Shown: positions 1 to 8,406, counted from the stretch's first letter. The stretch: 41,566 nt of DNA from an uncultured Methylococcaceae bacterium (GCA_903927955.1 CAIYOW010000024.1:1-41566); one strand, 5' to 3'. Translations and numbers: made by a program. Notes: generated by a model not told the origin, from the letters alone.

Positions 1-449
1 CTGAAAAAGTGTGGGCCATCATCAAGGATTACGGCGACATGTCCTGGCTGCCCGCCGTCAAAAGCACATCCGTTGAAGGCGGCAACAAAAAAGGCGCGGT
101 GCGGGTACTGACCCTGAAAGACGGCGGCACCATCACCGAAGAGCTGAAAAAATACGACGAGGCCAAAATGACCTACGCCTACAAGATCACCGACATCAGC
201 ACCGCCAAGACCATCAGCCACTCCGGTGCCGAAGAAAAAGTGCCGGTGCTGCCGGTTGACAACTACGCCGCCAGCATCGAAGTGGAAAGCCAAGGCGGCG
301 GTGCGTTGGTGTCCTGGAAGGCCGGATACTACCGCGCCTACATGAACAACAACCCGCCCGAGGAAATGAACGAGGAAGCCGCCAACACCGCCGTCAATGC
401 CGTGCTGAAGTCAGGCTTGGATAACCTGAAAGCATTGGCTGAAAAATAG
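1..449 (+). CDS. MxaD-like SRPBCC-family protein, 5' end cut by window edge
   Basis: The reading frame is open to the left edge. The GTG at position 9 is probably not the start, because the residues around it (EKVWAIIKDYGDMSWLPAV) match the first helix of SRPBCC/polyketide-cyclase-like proteins, normally preceded by a signal peptide and a short strand. About 146 C-terminal residues are visible. The pattern (VW..i.dyg....W.Pav, then DGG.ITEEL, then a C-terminal helix ending LKALAEK) is that of MxaD-like proteins, periplasmic proteins found near methanol dehydrogenase genes in methylotrophs and suggested to help electron flow from the dehydrogenase to its cytochrome. The neighbouring beta-propeller gene, 8 bases downstream, fits a PQQ-dehydrogenase context. 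The dehydrogenase itself would lie outside the window. Family assignment is fairly safe; the MxaD role is inference. Confidence 0.7.
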   Translation, partial: EKVWAIIKDYGDMSWLPAVKSTSVEGGNKKGAVRVLTLKDGGTITEELKKYDEAKMTYAYKITDISTAKTISHSGAEEKVPVLPVDNYAASIEVESQGGGALVSWKAGYYRAYMNNNPPEEMNEEAANTAVNAVLKSGLDNLKALAEK

Positions 450-457
450 GCCATACG

Positions 458-1417
458 GTGTTTAAACCATATTTTCGTGCCATAGCCATAGCCATAGCCA
501 GTACCGTATTAAGCCCTGCGGTATGGGCAGCCCCTTTTGCTTACATCAGTAACCAATTGGCTGGCAGCGTCGCTATTATTGACACCGCACAGGCAAAAAC
601 TATCGCCACCGTGGCGGTGACCGGCAAACCGGCGGGTATCGCATTGTCACCCGATGGACGTTTTTGTTACGTCAGCACCCCTGAAGCCAAAAGCTTTGCG
701 GTATTGGATACGGCAAAGCATGAAGTCATCGCCACCGTTGCCGTTACTGAAGGTACATTAGGGATTGCCGCCAGCCCCGATGGCACACGCATTTACGTTG
801 CGGATTGGTACCGCAATACGGTAACGGCATTGGATGCCCATAGCTTTAAGACAATAGCCTCCCTTGCCGTAGGCGAGTCCCCTTCTGGCTTGGTGGTCAG
901 CCCCGATAGCCGTTGGCTTTATGTAGCCAACCGCATCAGTAATTCGGTTTCAAAAATTGACACTGAAAAATGGCAGCTCACTAGCACCGTAAAAGTCGGC
1001 AGCCACCCGTTTGGGCTGGTGCTGGATAGCCGAGGCGAGCGGCTGTATGCGGCTAACGTAAAAAGTGATGATGTGACGGTATTGGAAACGGCGCGGATGC
1101 AACACGTGGCAACCGTTAAAGTGAACATGCTGCCCTACGCGCTAAGCTTGGCACAAAACGACAGCCGGCTGTTAGTCACCAACCAAGATGACAACTCCGT
1201 GTCGGTGGTCGACACCGCCACGCTCAAAGAAATTGCCTTGATAGAAGTGGGCGGCAAACCTGAAGGCATCAGCACCCATCCCGATGACCGCCATGTTTAC
1301 GTCGCCAATTGGTTTGACGGCACTGTATCGGTGCTTGATGCCCGCACCCTTAAAGTGACCGGCACCATCAACGCCGGAGAAGGCAGCCGCGCCTTTGGGC
1401 AATTTATCGGCAAATGA
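458..1417 (+). CDS. YVTN-family beta-propeller protein, exported (PQQ-associated type)
   Basis: The 319-residue product starts at GTG 458 with a signal peptide (hydrophobic stretch at about residues 8-24, probable cleavage after AVWA). The rest is a run of about 40-residue repeats with the YVTN pattern: each has G..P.gia.sPDgr..YV.n and then sv.viDt....ia.i.vG. This is a seven-bladed beta-propeller of the kind annotated as PQQ-dependent catabolism-associated beta-propeller protein. Such proteins sit in the periplasm beside quinoprotein dehydrogenases; their exact function is not established. The gene follows the MxaD-like gene by 8 bases, so the two are probably co-transcribed. GTG was chosen because it gives a complete signal peptide; no strong Shine-Dalgarno sequence is visible. 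Confidence 0.8.
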   Translation: MFKPYFRAIAIAIASTVLSPAVWAAPFAYISNQLAGSVAIIDTAQAKTIATVAVTGKPAGIALSPDGRFCYVSTPEAKSFAVLDTAKHEVIATVAVTEGTLGIAASPDGTRIYVADWYRNTVTALDAHSFKTIASLAVGESPSGLVVSPDSRWLYVANRISNSVSKIDTEKWQLTSTVKVGSHPFGLVLDSRGERLYAANVKSDDVTVLETARMQHVATVKVNMLPYALSLAQNDSRLLVTNQDDNSVSVVDTATLKEIALIEVGGKPEGISTHPDDRHVYVANWFDGTVSVLDARTLKVTGTINAGEGSRAFGQFIGK

Positions 1418-1487
1418 CACCCTACCACCATTGGCTGGTGCATCCCAACAGCCAATCATTACAAACTGACCGAAAACGAGGAACAAC

Positions 1488-1772
1488 ATGGCTGAAACAG
1501 TGGACGAACTGACCGTCACCTACGAAGACGGCGGCATAGAAACCGTAAAAGAACTGGATAAAAAAGTACTCACCAAAGGCGCTTGGGCGACCGTGATGTA
1601 CCGTTACCAAGACTGGAACCGTGCCAAAGAAGAATACGGCCCGGACAAGTACACCATCCGCCGCTACCAAAAACGCAATGGCGAATACCAGCAAAAATCC
1701 AAATTCAACATCTCCAGCAAAGACCAAGCGAAAAGCATTATCGCCGCTTTGGAGGACTGGATTAAGGATTGA
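1488..1772 (+). CDS. Small soluble protein of unknown function
   Basis: I do not recognise this 94-residue protein. It starts at ATG 1488 behind a good ribosome binding site (gaggaac, about 6 bases upstream). It is highly charged, has no signal peptide or membrane segment, and reads as a beta-rich N-terminal part (DELTVTYEDGGIETVKELDK), a basic/aromatic middle (YRYQDWNRAKEEYG, YTIRRYQKRNGEYQQKSKF) and a C-terminal amphipathic helix (DQAKSIIAALEDWIKD). The composition and RBS make it a real gene. It lies 70 bases after the beta-propeller gene on the same strand and may belong to the same methylotrophy-related unit, but nothing in its sequence shows a function. Confidence 0.75.
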   Translation: MAETVDELTVTYEDGGIETVKELDKKVLTKGAWATVMYRYQDWNRAKEEYGPDKYTIRRYQKRNGEYQQKSKFNISSKDQAKSIIAALEDWIKD

Positions 1773-1816
1773 TTTTTCAATATTCTTTAGAACCAGCCTA
1801 GTTTAAACGAACGCCC

Positions 1817-2998
1817 ATGCCTGAGCTACAGACGGCCCATCTTCGTCATGTCAAATTGAAAGGGTTTAAATCAATAAAAGACTTAGACCTGAAGATGAAC
1901 GCCATCAACATTCTGATTGGTGCCAACGGTGCAGGCAAATCCAATTTTATTTCACTGTTCACTTTTTTAAGGAATTTGTCCGAAGGCAAACTGCAAACCT
2001 ATATCGAAAAACAAGGTTATGCCAGCACCTTCTTTCACTTTGGCCCCAAACACACACCCAGCATAACCATTGATATAGACATAGGTAATAATGGTTACCA
2101 CGCTGAATTTGTCCATGGTGAAGCTAATGACACACTAGTGTTTAACACTGAATATTGCACTGTTAAATGGTCAAACAAAAAATGGAACATTAAAGGTCAA
2201 TTAGGCGAAAGTGGCTTGCTGCCAGGATCGGAGGCTTTAAGCGTACCTGTTCGGGACTATACTCGAGGCTCATTTGCGGGGCCGCCAAGCCTACCCCTTG
2301 GCTGGGTTTTAAGCGTACCTGTTCGGGACTATACTCGAGACTATATGCGACAATGCAAAGTCTATCACTTTCACGATACCAGCCCCACAGCGGGCTTTAA
2401 AAAGGCACACCCCATCGATTCAAGTGCGTTGCTTGCTACTGATGCCAGCAACCTCGCACCTTTCTTGCTTTACATGAAAAAGCACAACCCAGCTAATTAT
2501 CAAGACATCATTGCCACCATCAAAACGGTAGCCCCCTTCTTTCATGACTTTTACCTTGTACCGAGTGGCGAGCCAGGCAATGAATCGGTCTTGCTAAGAT
2601 GGCTGCATCGAGATTATGACGAGCCTTTTTCAGCCAACCAACTTTCTGATGGCACAGCCCGCTTTATCTGTATGGCAGTATTGTTCCTTCAGCCTGAATG
2701 GTATCGCCCAAAAACAATTGTCTTGGATGAACCGGAACTGGGCTTACATCCTGCCGCACTGGATGTACTGGCAGAACTGGTCAAAACCGCAGCAAAAAGC
2801 AACCAAGTGATTTGTTCAACACAATCGGTGGCTTTTGCCAATCACTTTGCCCCGGAAGATTTCATTGTTGTCGATCAAGAACAAGGGGCATCGACATTCA
2901 AAAGACCCAATGGAAAAGAACTTGGGCATTGGCTTGAAGATTATGGCATGGGTGATATTTGGTCGAAAAACCTGATTGGGGGCCGCCCCGAATGGTAA
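1817..2998 (+). CDS. AAA-family ATPase (SMC/ABC-like, AAA_21 type), partner of DUF4276 protein
   Basis: This 393-residue ATPase has an SMC/ABC-like head: Walker A GANGAGKS at residues 35-42, an LSDGTARF signature near residue 276, Walker B KTIVLDEPELGLHP near 300 and a switch region QVICSTQSVAF. That is the AAA_21 (OLD-like, RecF-like) group. Its stop codon overlaps the start of a DUF4276 protein, a standard two-gene pairing. ATPase plus Toprim-like effector pairs such as PARIS and AbiL act in phage defence; a similar role here is inference. The odd point is residues about 140-175, where a short peptide SVPVRDYTR occurs twice because a 32-base sequence is duplicated in frame (see repeat). The protein is otherwise intact. 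No strong RBS is visible before ATG 1817. Confidence 0.85.
   Translation: MPELQTAHLRHVKLKGFKSIKDLDLKMNAINILIGANGAGKSNFISLFTFLRNLSEGKLQTYIEKQGYASTFFHFGPKHTPSITIDIDIGNNGYHAEFVHGEANDTLVFNTEYCTVKWSNKKWNIKGQLGESGLLPGSEALSVPVRDYTRGSFAGPPSLPLGWVLSVPVRDYTRDYMRQCKVYHFHDTSPTAGFKKAHPIDSSALLATDASNLAPFLLYMKKHNPANYQDIIATIKTVAPFFHDFYLVPSGEPGNESVLLRWLHRDYDEPFSANQLSDGTARFICMAVLFLQPEWYRPKTIVLDEPELGLHPAALDVLAELVKTAAKSNQVICSTQSVAFANHFAPEDFIVVDQEQGASTFKRPNGKELGHWLEDYGMGDIWSKNLIGGRPEW
2236..2339 (+). repeat. Duplicated 32-base repeat inserted in frame in the ATPase gene
   Basis: The sequences at 2236-2267 and 2308-2339 are identical over 32 bases (beginning tttaagcgtacctgttcggg). They are 72 bases apart (24 codons), so the reading frame is kept. 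Between them lies a GC-rich stretch containing a short inverted repeat, GCCAAG (2284-2289) and CTTGGC (2297-2302). The element encodes a peptide lying in a region between the ATPase core strands and looks foreign to the fold. It could be a small mobile palindromic element or a tandem duplication. Confidence 0.8.
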
Positions 2999-3612
2999 GG
3001 CTTGCCATTTCTGTGGAAGGCACGACAGAAGAGCTTTTTGTCAAAAAGTTACTCGTACCTTACCTGGGTGAAAAAGGTATATATGCCACTCCGATTTTAC
3101 TCAATGGCAACGTTAGCATTGACCGTATCAAACATGAGCTAAAAAAGATAAGCTACAGCTTTGATTACGTCAGCACCTTCTATGATTTTTACGGTTTTAA
3201 GCACAAAGCGCTGGGAGAAACAAAAACCAGCTTAGAATCCAAGATCAGTGAGTCGATCAACCCAGAGTTAAAGGCAAAACTGATACCTTACATACAGATG
3301 TATGAATTTGAAGGCTTGTTGTTCTCATGCCCTGAGGCTATCGCCAAAGAGCTGCAAGACGATAAACTGAATGCATGGGCGAGCGACATCTTAGCGGCAT
3401 TTAATCAGAACCCTGAAAAAATTAACGATTCCACCGAAACTGCTCCATCAAAGCGCCTAGAAAGACATACGGATTACCGGAAGACCACCCACGGCCCGAA
3501 CATTGCAAAGCACATGGGGTTAGCAAAAATACGGGGAATGTGTTCAGGTTTTGACGCGTGGTTGACAAAATTAGAGCAACTGGGTTGCCCTAACCCCAAT
3601 AAGCTGAGTTAA
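2992..3612 (+). CDS. DUF4276 family protein (Toprim-like), candidate defence effector
   Basis: This protein of 206 residues begins at ATG 2992, overlapping the last 7 bases of the ATPase gene (translational coupling). Upstream in-frame codons in the ATPase tail would give a longer form but do not fit the family. The family pattern is clear: N-terminal VEGTTEELFVKKLLVPYL, an acidic STFYDFYGF motif, and YIQMYEFEGLLFS in the middle. DUF4276 proteins are related to Toprim nuclease domains, with acidic residues (here Glu in VEG and Asp in YDFYG) as possible metal ligands. Because they are nearly always coupled to an AAA ATPase, I infer an ATPase-controlled nuclease or toxin role in defence; no experiment is known to me for this pair. 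Confidence 0.8.
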   Translation: MVRLAISVEGTTEELFVKKLLVPYLGEKGIYATPILLNGNVSIDRIKHELKKISYSFDYVSTFYDFYGFKHKALGETKTSLESKISESINPELKAKLIPYIQMYEFEGLLFSCPEAIAKELQDDKLNAWASDILAAFNQNPEKINDSTETAPSKRLERHTDYRKTTHGPNIAKHMGLAKIRGMCSGFDAWLTKLEQLGCPNPNKLS

Positions 3613-3801
3613 AACTTCCCCGTCAAAAATTAACCACCGTATCGCCAACAAAATTTCCTTGTATTGATCACTTGTCCAGTTTAGTGCTATTACATACCTA
3701 TTTCGTAGCTGGCCTGGCCATTGCTGAGGCAAAGCCACCAGCCTAGGGCTACATGCAGCGCAGCATATTGCGCAGTATGAAGCCCTAGCCATTGATTAAA
3801 A

Positions 3802-5037
3802 TTAAATCCAAGGATGACGGGGTGGATTGATGGCGTTCAACACATAATTCCCCACCGCATAATATTTCCAGCGTACCGGATCATGCAGCGTATGGGTGCG
3901 GGCATTGCGCCAGTGCCGGTCCAGATTGAACTCTCCCAGCGTTGAACGGGTGCCAGCCAATTCAAACAACTTACTGGCGGCAAGCAGAGCAGTTTCGGTG
4001 CTGAAAATTTTTGCCTCGGCAACAGCAATCGAAGCCGCGCCTACAGAATCATCATTGGGATGCAACTGGGCGTAATCTATCGCATCCCCAGCACGTGCCA
4101 ACAATGCCTCGGTGGCATGTAACTGGGTCTGGATATGGCCAATATCCTTCAGCGTCAACGGGTCTTCATAGCCAAATTCCAGATCAGTGTCTATCCAAGG
4201 CCGGGTATGGTTGCGAACAAAGTATAGGGTATCCTTAAACGCCGCCCTCGCTATGCCGGTATCGACAGCGGCTTGGATGATTTGGGCGATAGGCCCCATG
4301 GTGGTCGGGTTTTCAAATGCCAGATAGTGGGGCAAGACAAAATGAGCGGGTACAAAGACATTTTCCAAAATGGTTGTGCCACTGGCGGTCGTGCGCTGGC
4401 CAAAACTAGACCAGTCATCAATAATGGCCAAGCCCTCGGCATCCCGTTTAACAAAAGCCACCACGGTGTTATCGTGTTCATCTTTTGCCACTACTGGCAC
4501 CCAGTCTGCCAACAAAGCCCCCGATGAATAGAATTTTTTTCCGGACAGCAAATAACCGTCTTGAGTAGGGGTAAGGCGGGTGTTTACATCGGTGACTTTC
4601 TTGGTGCCTATCTCAGAAAAAGCATTGCCGAACCTTACCCCGCTCAGCACCAGATCAAAGAAATACCGTTTTTGATCCTCGCTACCGTCCAGACGGATGG
4701 CTTCCACCATATAAAGATGATTTTGCGGAATTTGCCCGACATTCGGGTCGGCCTCGGAAATAATGGCAATCACTTCCGCCAAGGTTTTGTTTGACACAAA
4801 CGCGCCACCATACTCTTTTGGCACCGTAATGCCCCATAAACCGCTTTGTGAAAACAAATCCAGTTCTTGACGCGGTAAAATCCGCTCTTTGTCGCGCTGG
4901 GCAGCATTTTTGGCAATTTCCACCGCCAGCTGCTTGGCAACCTCGATAGCCTCTTCATCAGACTTGATGACAGGGACGTTTGCCCCGGAAATGTAATCCC
5001 GACTTTCATTCGCGCCAATCTGTAATTGCGATGACAT
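3802..5037 (-). CDS. sfnB: SfnB-family sulfur acquisition oxidoreductase (acyl-CoA dehydrogenase fold)
   Basis: The 411-residue product has the acyl-CoA dehydrogenase-like flavoprotein fold: an N-terminal helical domain, a central beta domain (NAFSEIGTKK, then DWSSFGQRTTASGTT) and a C-terminal four-helix domain ending with the diagnostic HWRNARTHTLHDPVRWKY. This is the SfnB group, associated with use of sulfones and sulfonates as sulfur sources. Members are thought to be FMNH2-dependent monooxygenases rather than dehydrogenases. The ATG at 5037 has a plausible Shine-Dalgarno sequence (tctaggagc on the coding strand). The gene lies downstream of the porin on the same strand, with 227 bases between them. 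Unlike five other units in this region, I found no correctly spaced sigma-54 promoter before it; it may be read through from the porin or use another promoter. Confidence 0.88.
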   Translation of the reverse strand: MSSQLQIGANESRDYISGANVPVIKSDEEAIEVAKQLAVEIAKNAAQRDKERILPRQELDLFSQSGLWGITVPKEYGGAFVSNKTLAEVIAIISEADPNVGQIPQNHLYMVEAIRLDGSEDQKRYFFDLVLSGVRFGNAFSEIGTKKVTDVNTRLTPTQDGYLLSGKKFYSSGALLADWVPVVAKDEHDNTVVAFVKRDAEGLAIIDDWSSFGQRTTASGTTILENVFVPAHFVLPHYLAFENPTTMGPIAQIIQAAVDTGIARAAFKDTLYFVRNHTRPWIDTDLEFGYEDPLTLKDIGHIQTQLHATEALLARAGDAIDYAQLHPNDDSVGAASIAVAEAKIFSTETALLAASKLFELAGTRSTLGEFNLDRHWRNARTHTLHDPVRWKYYAVGNYVLNAINPPRHPWI

Positions 5038-5195
5038 AAATGCTCCTAGATATATTGATAGTTAAAGGTGTTGGCCTAGCCTGTAAAATACACACGAATA
5101 GTCCAACGCACTGACTGCGCAAAAATACAAACCATTGATAAATTTAGCTTATAATAATTATGGCTTAAGCGGCATTGCTGTATTGACCTCATTAT

Positions 5196-5223
5196 GCTGC
5201 TACCCCGCTGACAGGGCAGCAGC
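5196..5223 (-). terminator. Hairpin after the porin gene (weak terminator or attenuating stem)
   Basis: GCTGCT-a-CCC and GGG-c-AGCAGC form a nine-pair stem with one mismatch and an eight-base loop, 42 bases after the porin stop codon. No T-run follows on the minus strand, so it may only lower read-through into sfnB or protect the porin mRNA 3' end. Confidence 0.4.
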
Positions 5224-5264
5224 CTTAAGTATTAACGGCAAGGCTGACTTGCTTTGCAGGCGGC

Positions 5265-6746
5265 TTAAAAATAGACTTGCCCTTGCAGCCTGAAGCGATT
5301 GTCTTCCAAGTTATTATTGAGCCAGTTTTCACCGCTGATACGGCTGTAATCAGTCTGCAATTTAAAGTGATGGTCGTAAAAATAATAGTTAAGGCCAACA
5401 GAACCGACTGTTTCATTTTTGTAACTACTGCCGTTTTGGTGGTCAAACGTCACTTGGTTTACCGTACCGGCTAACTCAAAACGCTTAGGCACCAAGTAAT
5501 AACCCGCTTGCCAATACCAGCCGTTGTTGTTGCTGTTTGCCGTGCCAGGCACTAGGCTGTGTGAGTTGTAGTCCTTACGCCAAAAAAATGCCCCCTCGGC
5601 GCTGAGTAAATTGCGGCGATAACCTATATCACCTGTAAAGGTATAGGTGTCCATACCGGCAACGGTATTCTGCAAACCGGAATTGGCATCAACAGGGTTG
5701 TAACCGGCAGCCACGCCTACCGACAATTGTGGTTTATCGACATTGTCCGGTATGGTTTCCTGAACATAGGTGTACGGTTCCAACACATCGTAGACAATTC
5801 GCCCGATACCAGCCAATTTTGTGCCTACATTTTGTTGGGTGACCGAATCTAACGCCCGAACGCTGTTGGCAACGGTAAAGCTGCTGTTCCATTTGCCGGA
5901 TTTCCAATTCAGCTCAATACCGGGTGTACGTTGCAAACTGAAGGCATATTCAGGTTGTTGCAAGTCCATGAACAGATATTTACCTATGTCGGTATAAAAC
6001 TGCCGCGAAAATTGTGGCAATATACGGCCCGCCTTAATGCCTAAATTACCCAGTTGGTATTTGCCCCACCAATCTATCGTCTGAACGGTATTATTATTGT
6101 TCAGTGTGCTGCTTTGATAGAAAAAGAAGTAAGACAGATTGGGATCAAAGGCAGTGCCGGAGAAGAATAACCTGCCCAACGCCAAATCGAAGCCTTGGCT
6201 ATCTTTTCCAGTATATTTATTGCTCGGCAAGTCCAAGGTATAGCGCGCCTGCACTAACCCATTGATAGCCAATGAAAAGCGATTGTCATTGGTCTTTAAA
6301 ACAAAGCCGTTATCGTAAAAGCCGCCCAAACGATGCCCTTTAGGTACTTTGGCGGCATCCGCATCTTCTAAATCCGGCTCATCCTGCACGTTGCGTTTCT
6401 TTGCCGTATCGGTTTCTTGGACAACGGCTGTGGCATTACTATTTTTAATAGAGCCATTAATACCACCCAAGCTATTATCATTTATATCCGGGGTGAGTTT
6501 TGAAGATTCGCGTTGCTCCAATTCCCTCAGGCGCTCATTAGTGGCTTTAATTTGCCGCTCGTATTCCTGCATTTGTTTAAGTAATTTGCGCGTTTCGGCA
6601 TTAGGTTCTTTAGCGTCACCCATAACCGGAGATAATAAACAGCTAGTTATTATTGTGTAAAAAAACGCTTTCTTTAGCATACTATCGCAGTGCAGACGAT
6701 TATTCACAATATAATTGGGTGCATGATGATCTAATAAAATACTCAT
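5265..6746 (-). CDS. OprO/OprP-like outer-membrane porin
   Basis: The 493-residue product has a hydrophobic signal segment (about residues 28-42, cleavage probably after VMGDA), a short coiled coil (residues about 50-80, KLLKQMQEYERQIKATNERL) and then a long beta-barrel with alternating aromatic strands ending in QVYF, the normal outer-membrane C-terminal signal. Strand pattern and the motifs FSLAINGLVQARYTLDL and GIKAGRILPQFSRQF fit the phosphate-selective porin O/P family. A substrate cannot be read from the sequence; its sigma-54 promoter and neighbours suggest uptake of organosulfur anions. ATG 6746 has a strong RBS (aggag, 7 bases upstream) but gives an unusually long n-region; ATG 6680 gives a normal signal peptide but has no good RBS. 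I keep 6746 with reserve. Confidence 0.85.
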   Translation of the reverse strand: MSILLDHHAPNYIVNNRLHCDSMLKKAFFYTIITSCLLSPVMGDAKEPNAETRKLLKQMQEYERQIKATNERLRELEQRESSKLTPDINDNSLGGINGSIKNSNATAVVQETDTAKKRNVQDEPDLEDADAAKVPKGHRLGGFYDNGFVLKTNDNRFSLAINGLVQARYTLDLPSNKYTGKDSQGFDLALGRLFFSGTAFDPNLSYFFFYQSSTLNNNNTVQTIDWWGKYQLGNLGIKAGRILPQFSRQFYTDIGKYLFMDLQQPEYAFSLQRTPGIELNWKSGKWNSSFTVANSVRALDSVTQQNVGTKLAGIGRIVYDVLEPYTYVQETIPDNVDKPQLSVGVAAGYNPVDANSGLQNTVAGMDTYTFTGDIGYRRNLLSAEGAFFWRKDYNSHSLVPGTANSNNNGWYWQAGYYLVPKRFELAGTVNQVTFDHQNGSSYKNETVGSVGLNYYFYDHHFKLQTDYSRISGENWLNNNLEDNRFRLQGQVYF

Positions 6747-6787
6747 AAATAACTCCTATAAAATTTGAAAATTACAAAATTATAGAT

Positions 6788-6803
6788 TGCATTAAATATG
6801 CCA
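6788..6803 (-). promoter_or_regulatory. Sigma-54 (-24/-12) promoter of the porin gene
   Basis: On the minus strand the sequence is TGGCATATTTAATGCA: GG at -24 and GC at -12 with exactly ten bases between. It is 41 bases upstream of ATG 6746. The stretch from 6804 to 7053, up to the end of ribBA, holds no gene that I can see; at 6880-6915 it has several TTGCTGAA/GCTGC words that may be activator sites. Confidence 0.75.
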
Positions 6804-7053
6804 GATATGAATATTTTATTTTAATTTTTAAATCAGTTAGTTATCTATTTTATTTGATTTTGTCAGAAAGGTAATTTAATGCGGCTGCTGAATTGTTGTC
6901 TATTTTGCTGAAACGCTGCCGCTCTATCCGCAGTAAAAGATAAAAATTTACGATGGTCAAATTCACCCAAATCACCACCGCAGCTAATATTATTTAATCC
7001 ATACCGTTTATTTATTATCAACTGACCTGAACAACAAATTCATGAAAACCAAA

Positions 7054-8286
7054 TTAACCCAACACGTTATCGCAACTGACACTACCTAAATTAAGTAAAT
7101 GCCCTAATTTCTCGGATTTAGTACGTAAATAAATGATATTCTCGCTGTTAGGGGTGGACTCCAAAGCAACCCGACCCACTATTTTTAGCCGGTAACCCGC
7201 CAGTTCAGTAAACTTTGCCGGGTTATTGCTCATTAGCCGCAAAGTAGTCACGCCCAAATCACATAAGATTTGGGCACCTATGTCGTAACTTCTGGCATCG
7301 ACCGGCAAGCCCAAATCCAAATTGGCCTGCACCGTGTCCCTGCCTTGGTCTTGCAATTCATAGGCACGCAGCTTATGCGCCAAACCAATGCCGCGCCCTT
7401 CATGACCGCGCAAATAAACCAGCACCCCGCACCCAGCCTGTTCAATTTTGCCCAAAGCCATCTTCAACTGACTGCCGCAATCACAGCGCAAAGAATCCAA
7501 TATATCGCCGGTCAGGCACTCGGAATGCACCCGCACCAGAATATTTTTTTGCCCGGCTATTTTTCCTTTGACCAAAGCCAAATGTTCCGAACCGTCCAGT
7601 ATTGAGCGGTAAACGTATGCAGTGAACACGCCGGCGGCGGTAGGTAACCGGGCTTCAGAGAGCTGCTCCACCAGCTTTTCATTACGTCGCCGGTAGGCGA
7701 TAAGATCGGCGATGTGTATAAATGGCAGCTGGTGTTGCGTGGCAAATTCCCGTAACGTCTCGCCACGCATCATACTACCGTCGTCGTTGACAATCTCGCA
7801 TAGCACACCGGCAGGGGACAACCCCGCCAAGCGCGCCAAATCGCCAGCCGCTTCGGTATGCCCCGGCCTTTCCAGCACGCCATGTTTTTTCGCCCGCAAT
7901 GGAAAAACATGGCCCGGGCGGGCAAAATCCCCCGCTGTAGTATGAGGATTGGCAAGTGCCCTCAGGGTGGCGCTGCGGTCGGCGGCAGAAATGCCCGTGC
8001 TGGTGCCTTTGTTTAAATCCACCGATACTGTAAAAGCCGTGCCATGGGGATCCGTATTGCGGGCTACCATAGGGTCAAGCCCTAGCGCATCGATACGTTC
8101 TCCAGTTAACGACACACAAACCACGCCACTACTGTACCTGACCAAAAAGGCCATTTTTTCCGGCGTAATTTTTTCAGCGGCCATAATGAGATCGCCCTCA
8201 TTTTCCCGTCCGGCATCATCTGCCACGACCACGAAGCCACCATTGCGGATAGCCGTCAGGGCAGTTCCAATACTATCGAATTTCAT
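7054..8286 (-). CDS. ribBA: Bifunctional riboflavin biosynthesis protein RibBA
   Basis: The 410-residue protein fuses 3,4-dihydroxy-2-butanone-4-phosphate synthase (RibB, residues about 1-200; [28 protein letters not shown]) with GTP cyclohydrolase II (RibA, residues about 205-400). The RibA half looks active: it keeps the zinc cysteines in [17 protein letters not shown] and the [16 protein letters not shown] loop. The two activities feed both branches of riboflavin, FMN and FAD synthesis. The gene stands alone between porin and regulator, inside the organosulfur region, and has its own sigma-54 promoter. I infer that it is a dedicated copy raising flavin supply for the FMNH2-dependent monooxygenases encoded around it. 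A main riboflavin operon would be expected elsewhere in the genome. Confidence 0.93.
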   Translation of the reverse strand: MKFDSIGTALTAIRNGGFVVVADDAGRENEGDLIMAAEKITPEKMAFLVRYSSGVVCVSLTGERIDALGLDPMVARNTDPHGTAFTVSVDLNKGTSTGISAADRSATLRALANPHTTAGDFARPGHVFPLRAKKHGVLERPGHTEAAGDLARLAGLSPAGVLCEIVNDDGSMMRGETLREFATQHQLPFIHIADLIAYRRRNEKLVEQLSEARLPTAAGVFTAYVYRSILDGSEHLALVKGKIAGQKNILVRVHSECLTGDILDSLRCDCGSQLKMALGKIEQAGCGVLVYLRGHEGRGIGLAHKLRAYELQDQGRDTVQANLDLGLPVDARSYDIGAQILCDLGVTTLRLMSNNPAKFTELAGYRLKIVGRVALESTPNSENIIYLRTKSEKLGHLLNLGSVSCDNVLG

Positions 8287-8298
8287 TGTTTGCAGCCT

Positions 8299-8370
8299 TT
8301 GGTTTGATTAAAACAAATAATTTCCTAAGAGCAGGGTGTGGCAATAGGCCGAAGCTCTCACCCGCCACAG
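8299..8370 (-). promoter_or_regulatory. Leader of ribBA with mutually exclusive hairpins
   Basis: The transcribed leader from the sigma-54 promoter to ATG 8286 (about 93 bases) can fold in more than one way: GTGGC with GCCAC, GGGTG with CACCC, and AGAGC with GCTCT share the same bases. It does not match the FMN riboswitch consensus. A regulatory role is possible but unproven. Confidence 0.25.
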
Positions 8371-8390
8371 CCAGCTTCTTCAGGATATAA

Positions 8391-8406
8391 AGCAAAAACC
8401 AGGCCA
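8391..8406 (-). promoter_or_regulatory. Sigma-54 (-24/-12) promoter of ribBA
   Basis: Minus-strand sequence TGGCCTGGTTTTTGCT, with GG and GC separated by exactly ten bases and a TTTGC -12 element close to consensus. It lies 105 bases upstream of ATG 8286. The rest of the 8407-8596 gap contains the palindrome listed below and no convincing gene. Confidence 0.7.

Noticed and set aside
2236-2339. CRISPR-like repeat-spacer unit
   Set aside because: Only two copies, inside a coding region and in frame, with no further repeats or cas genes.
5119-5134. Sigma-54 promoter before sfnB
   Set aside because: The closest match has eleven, not ten, bases between GC and CC on the plus strand; sigma-54 promoters tolerate this badly.
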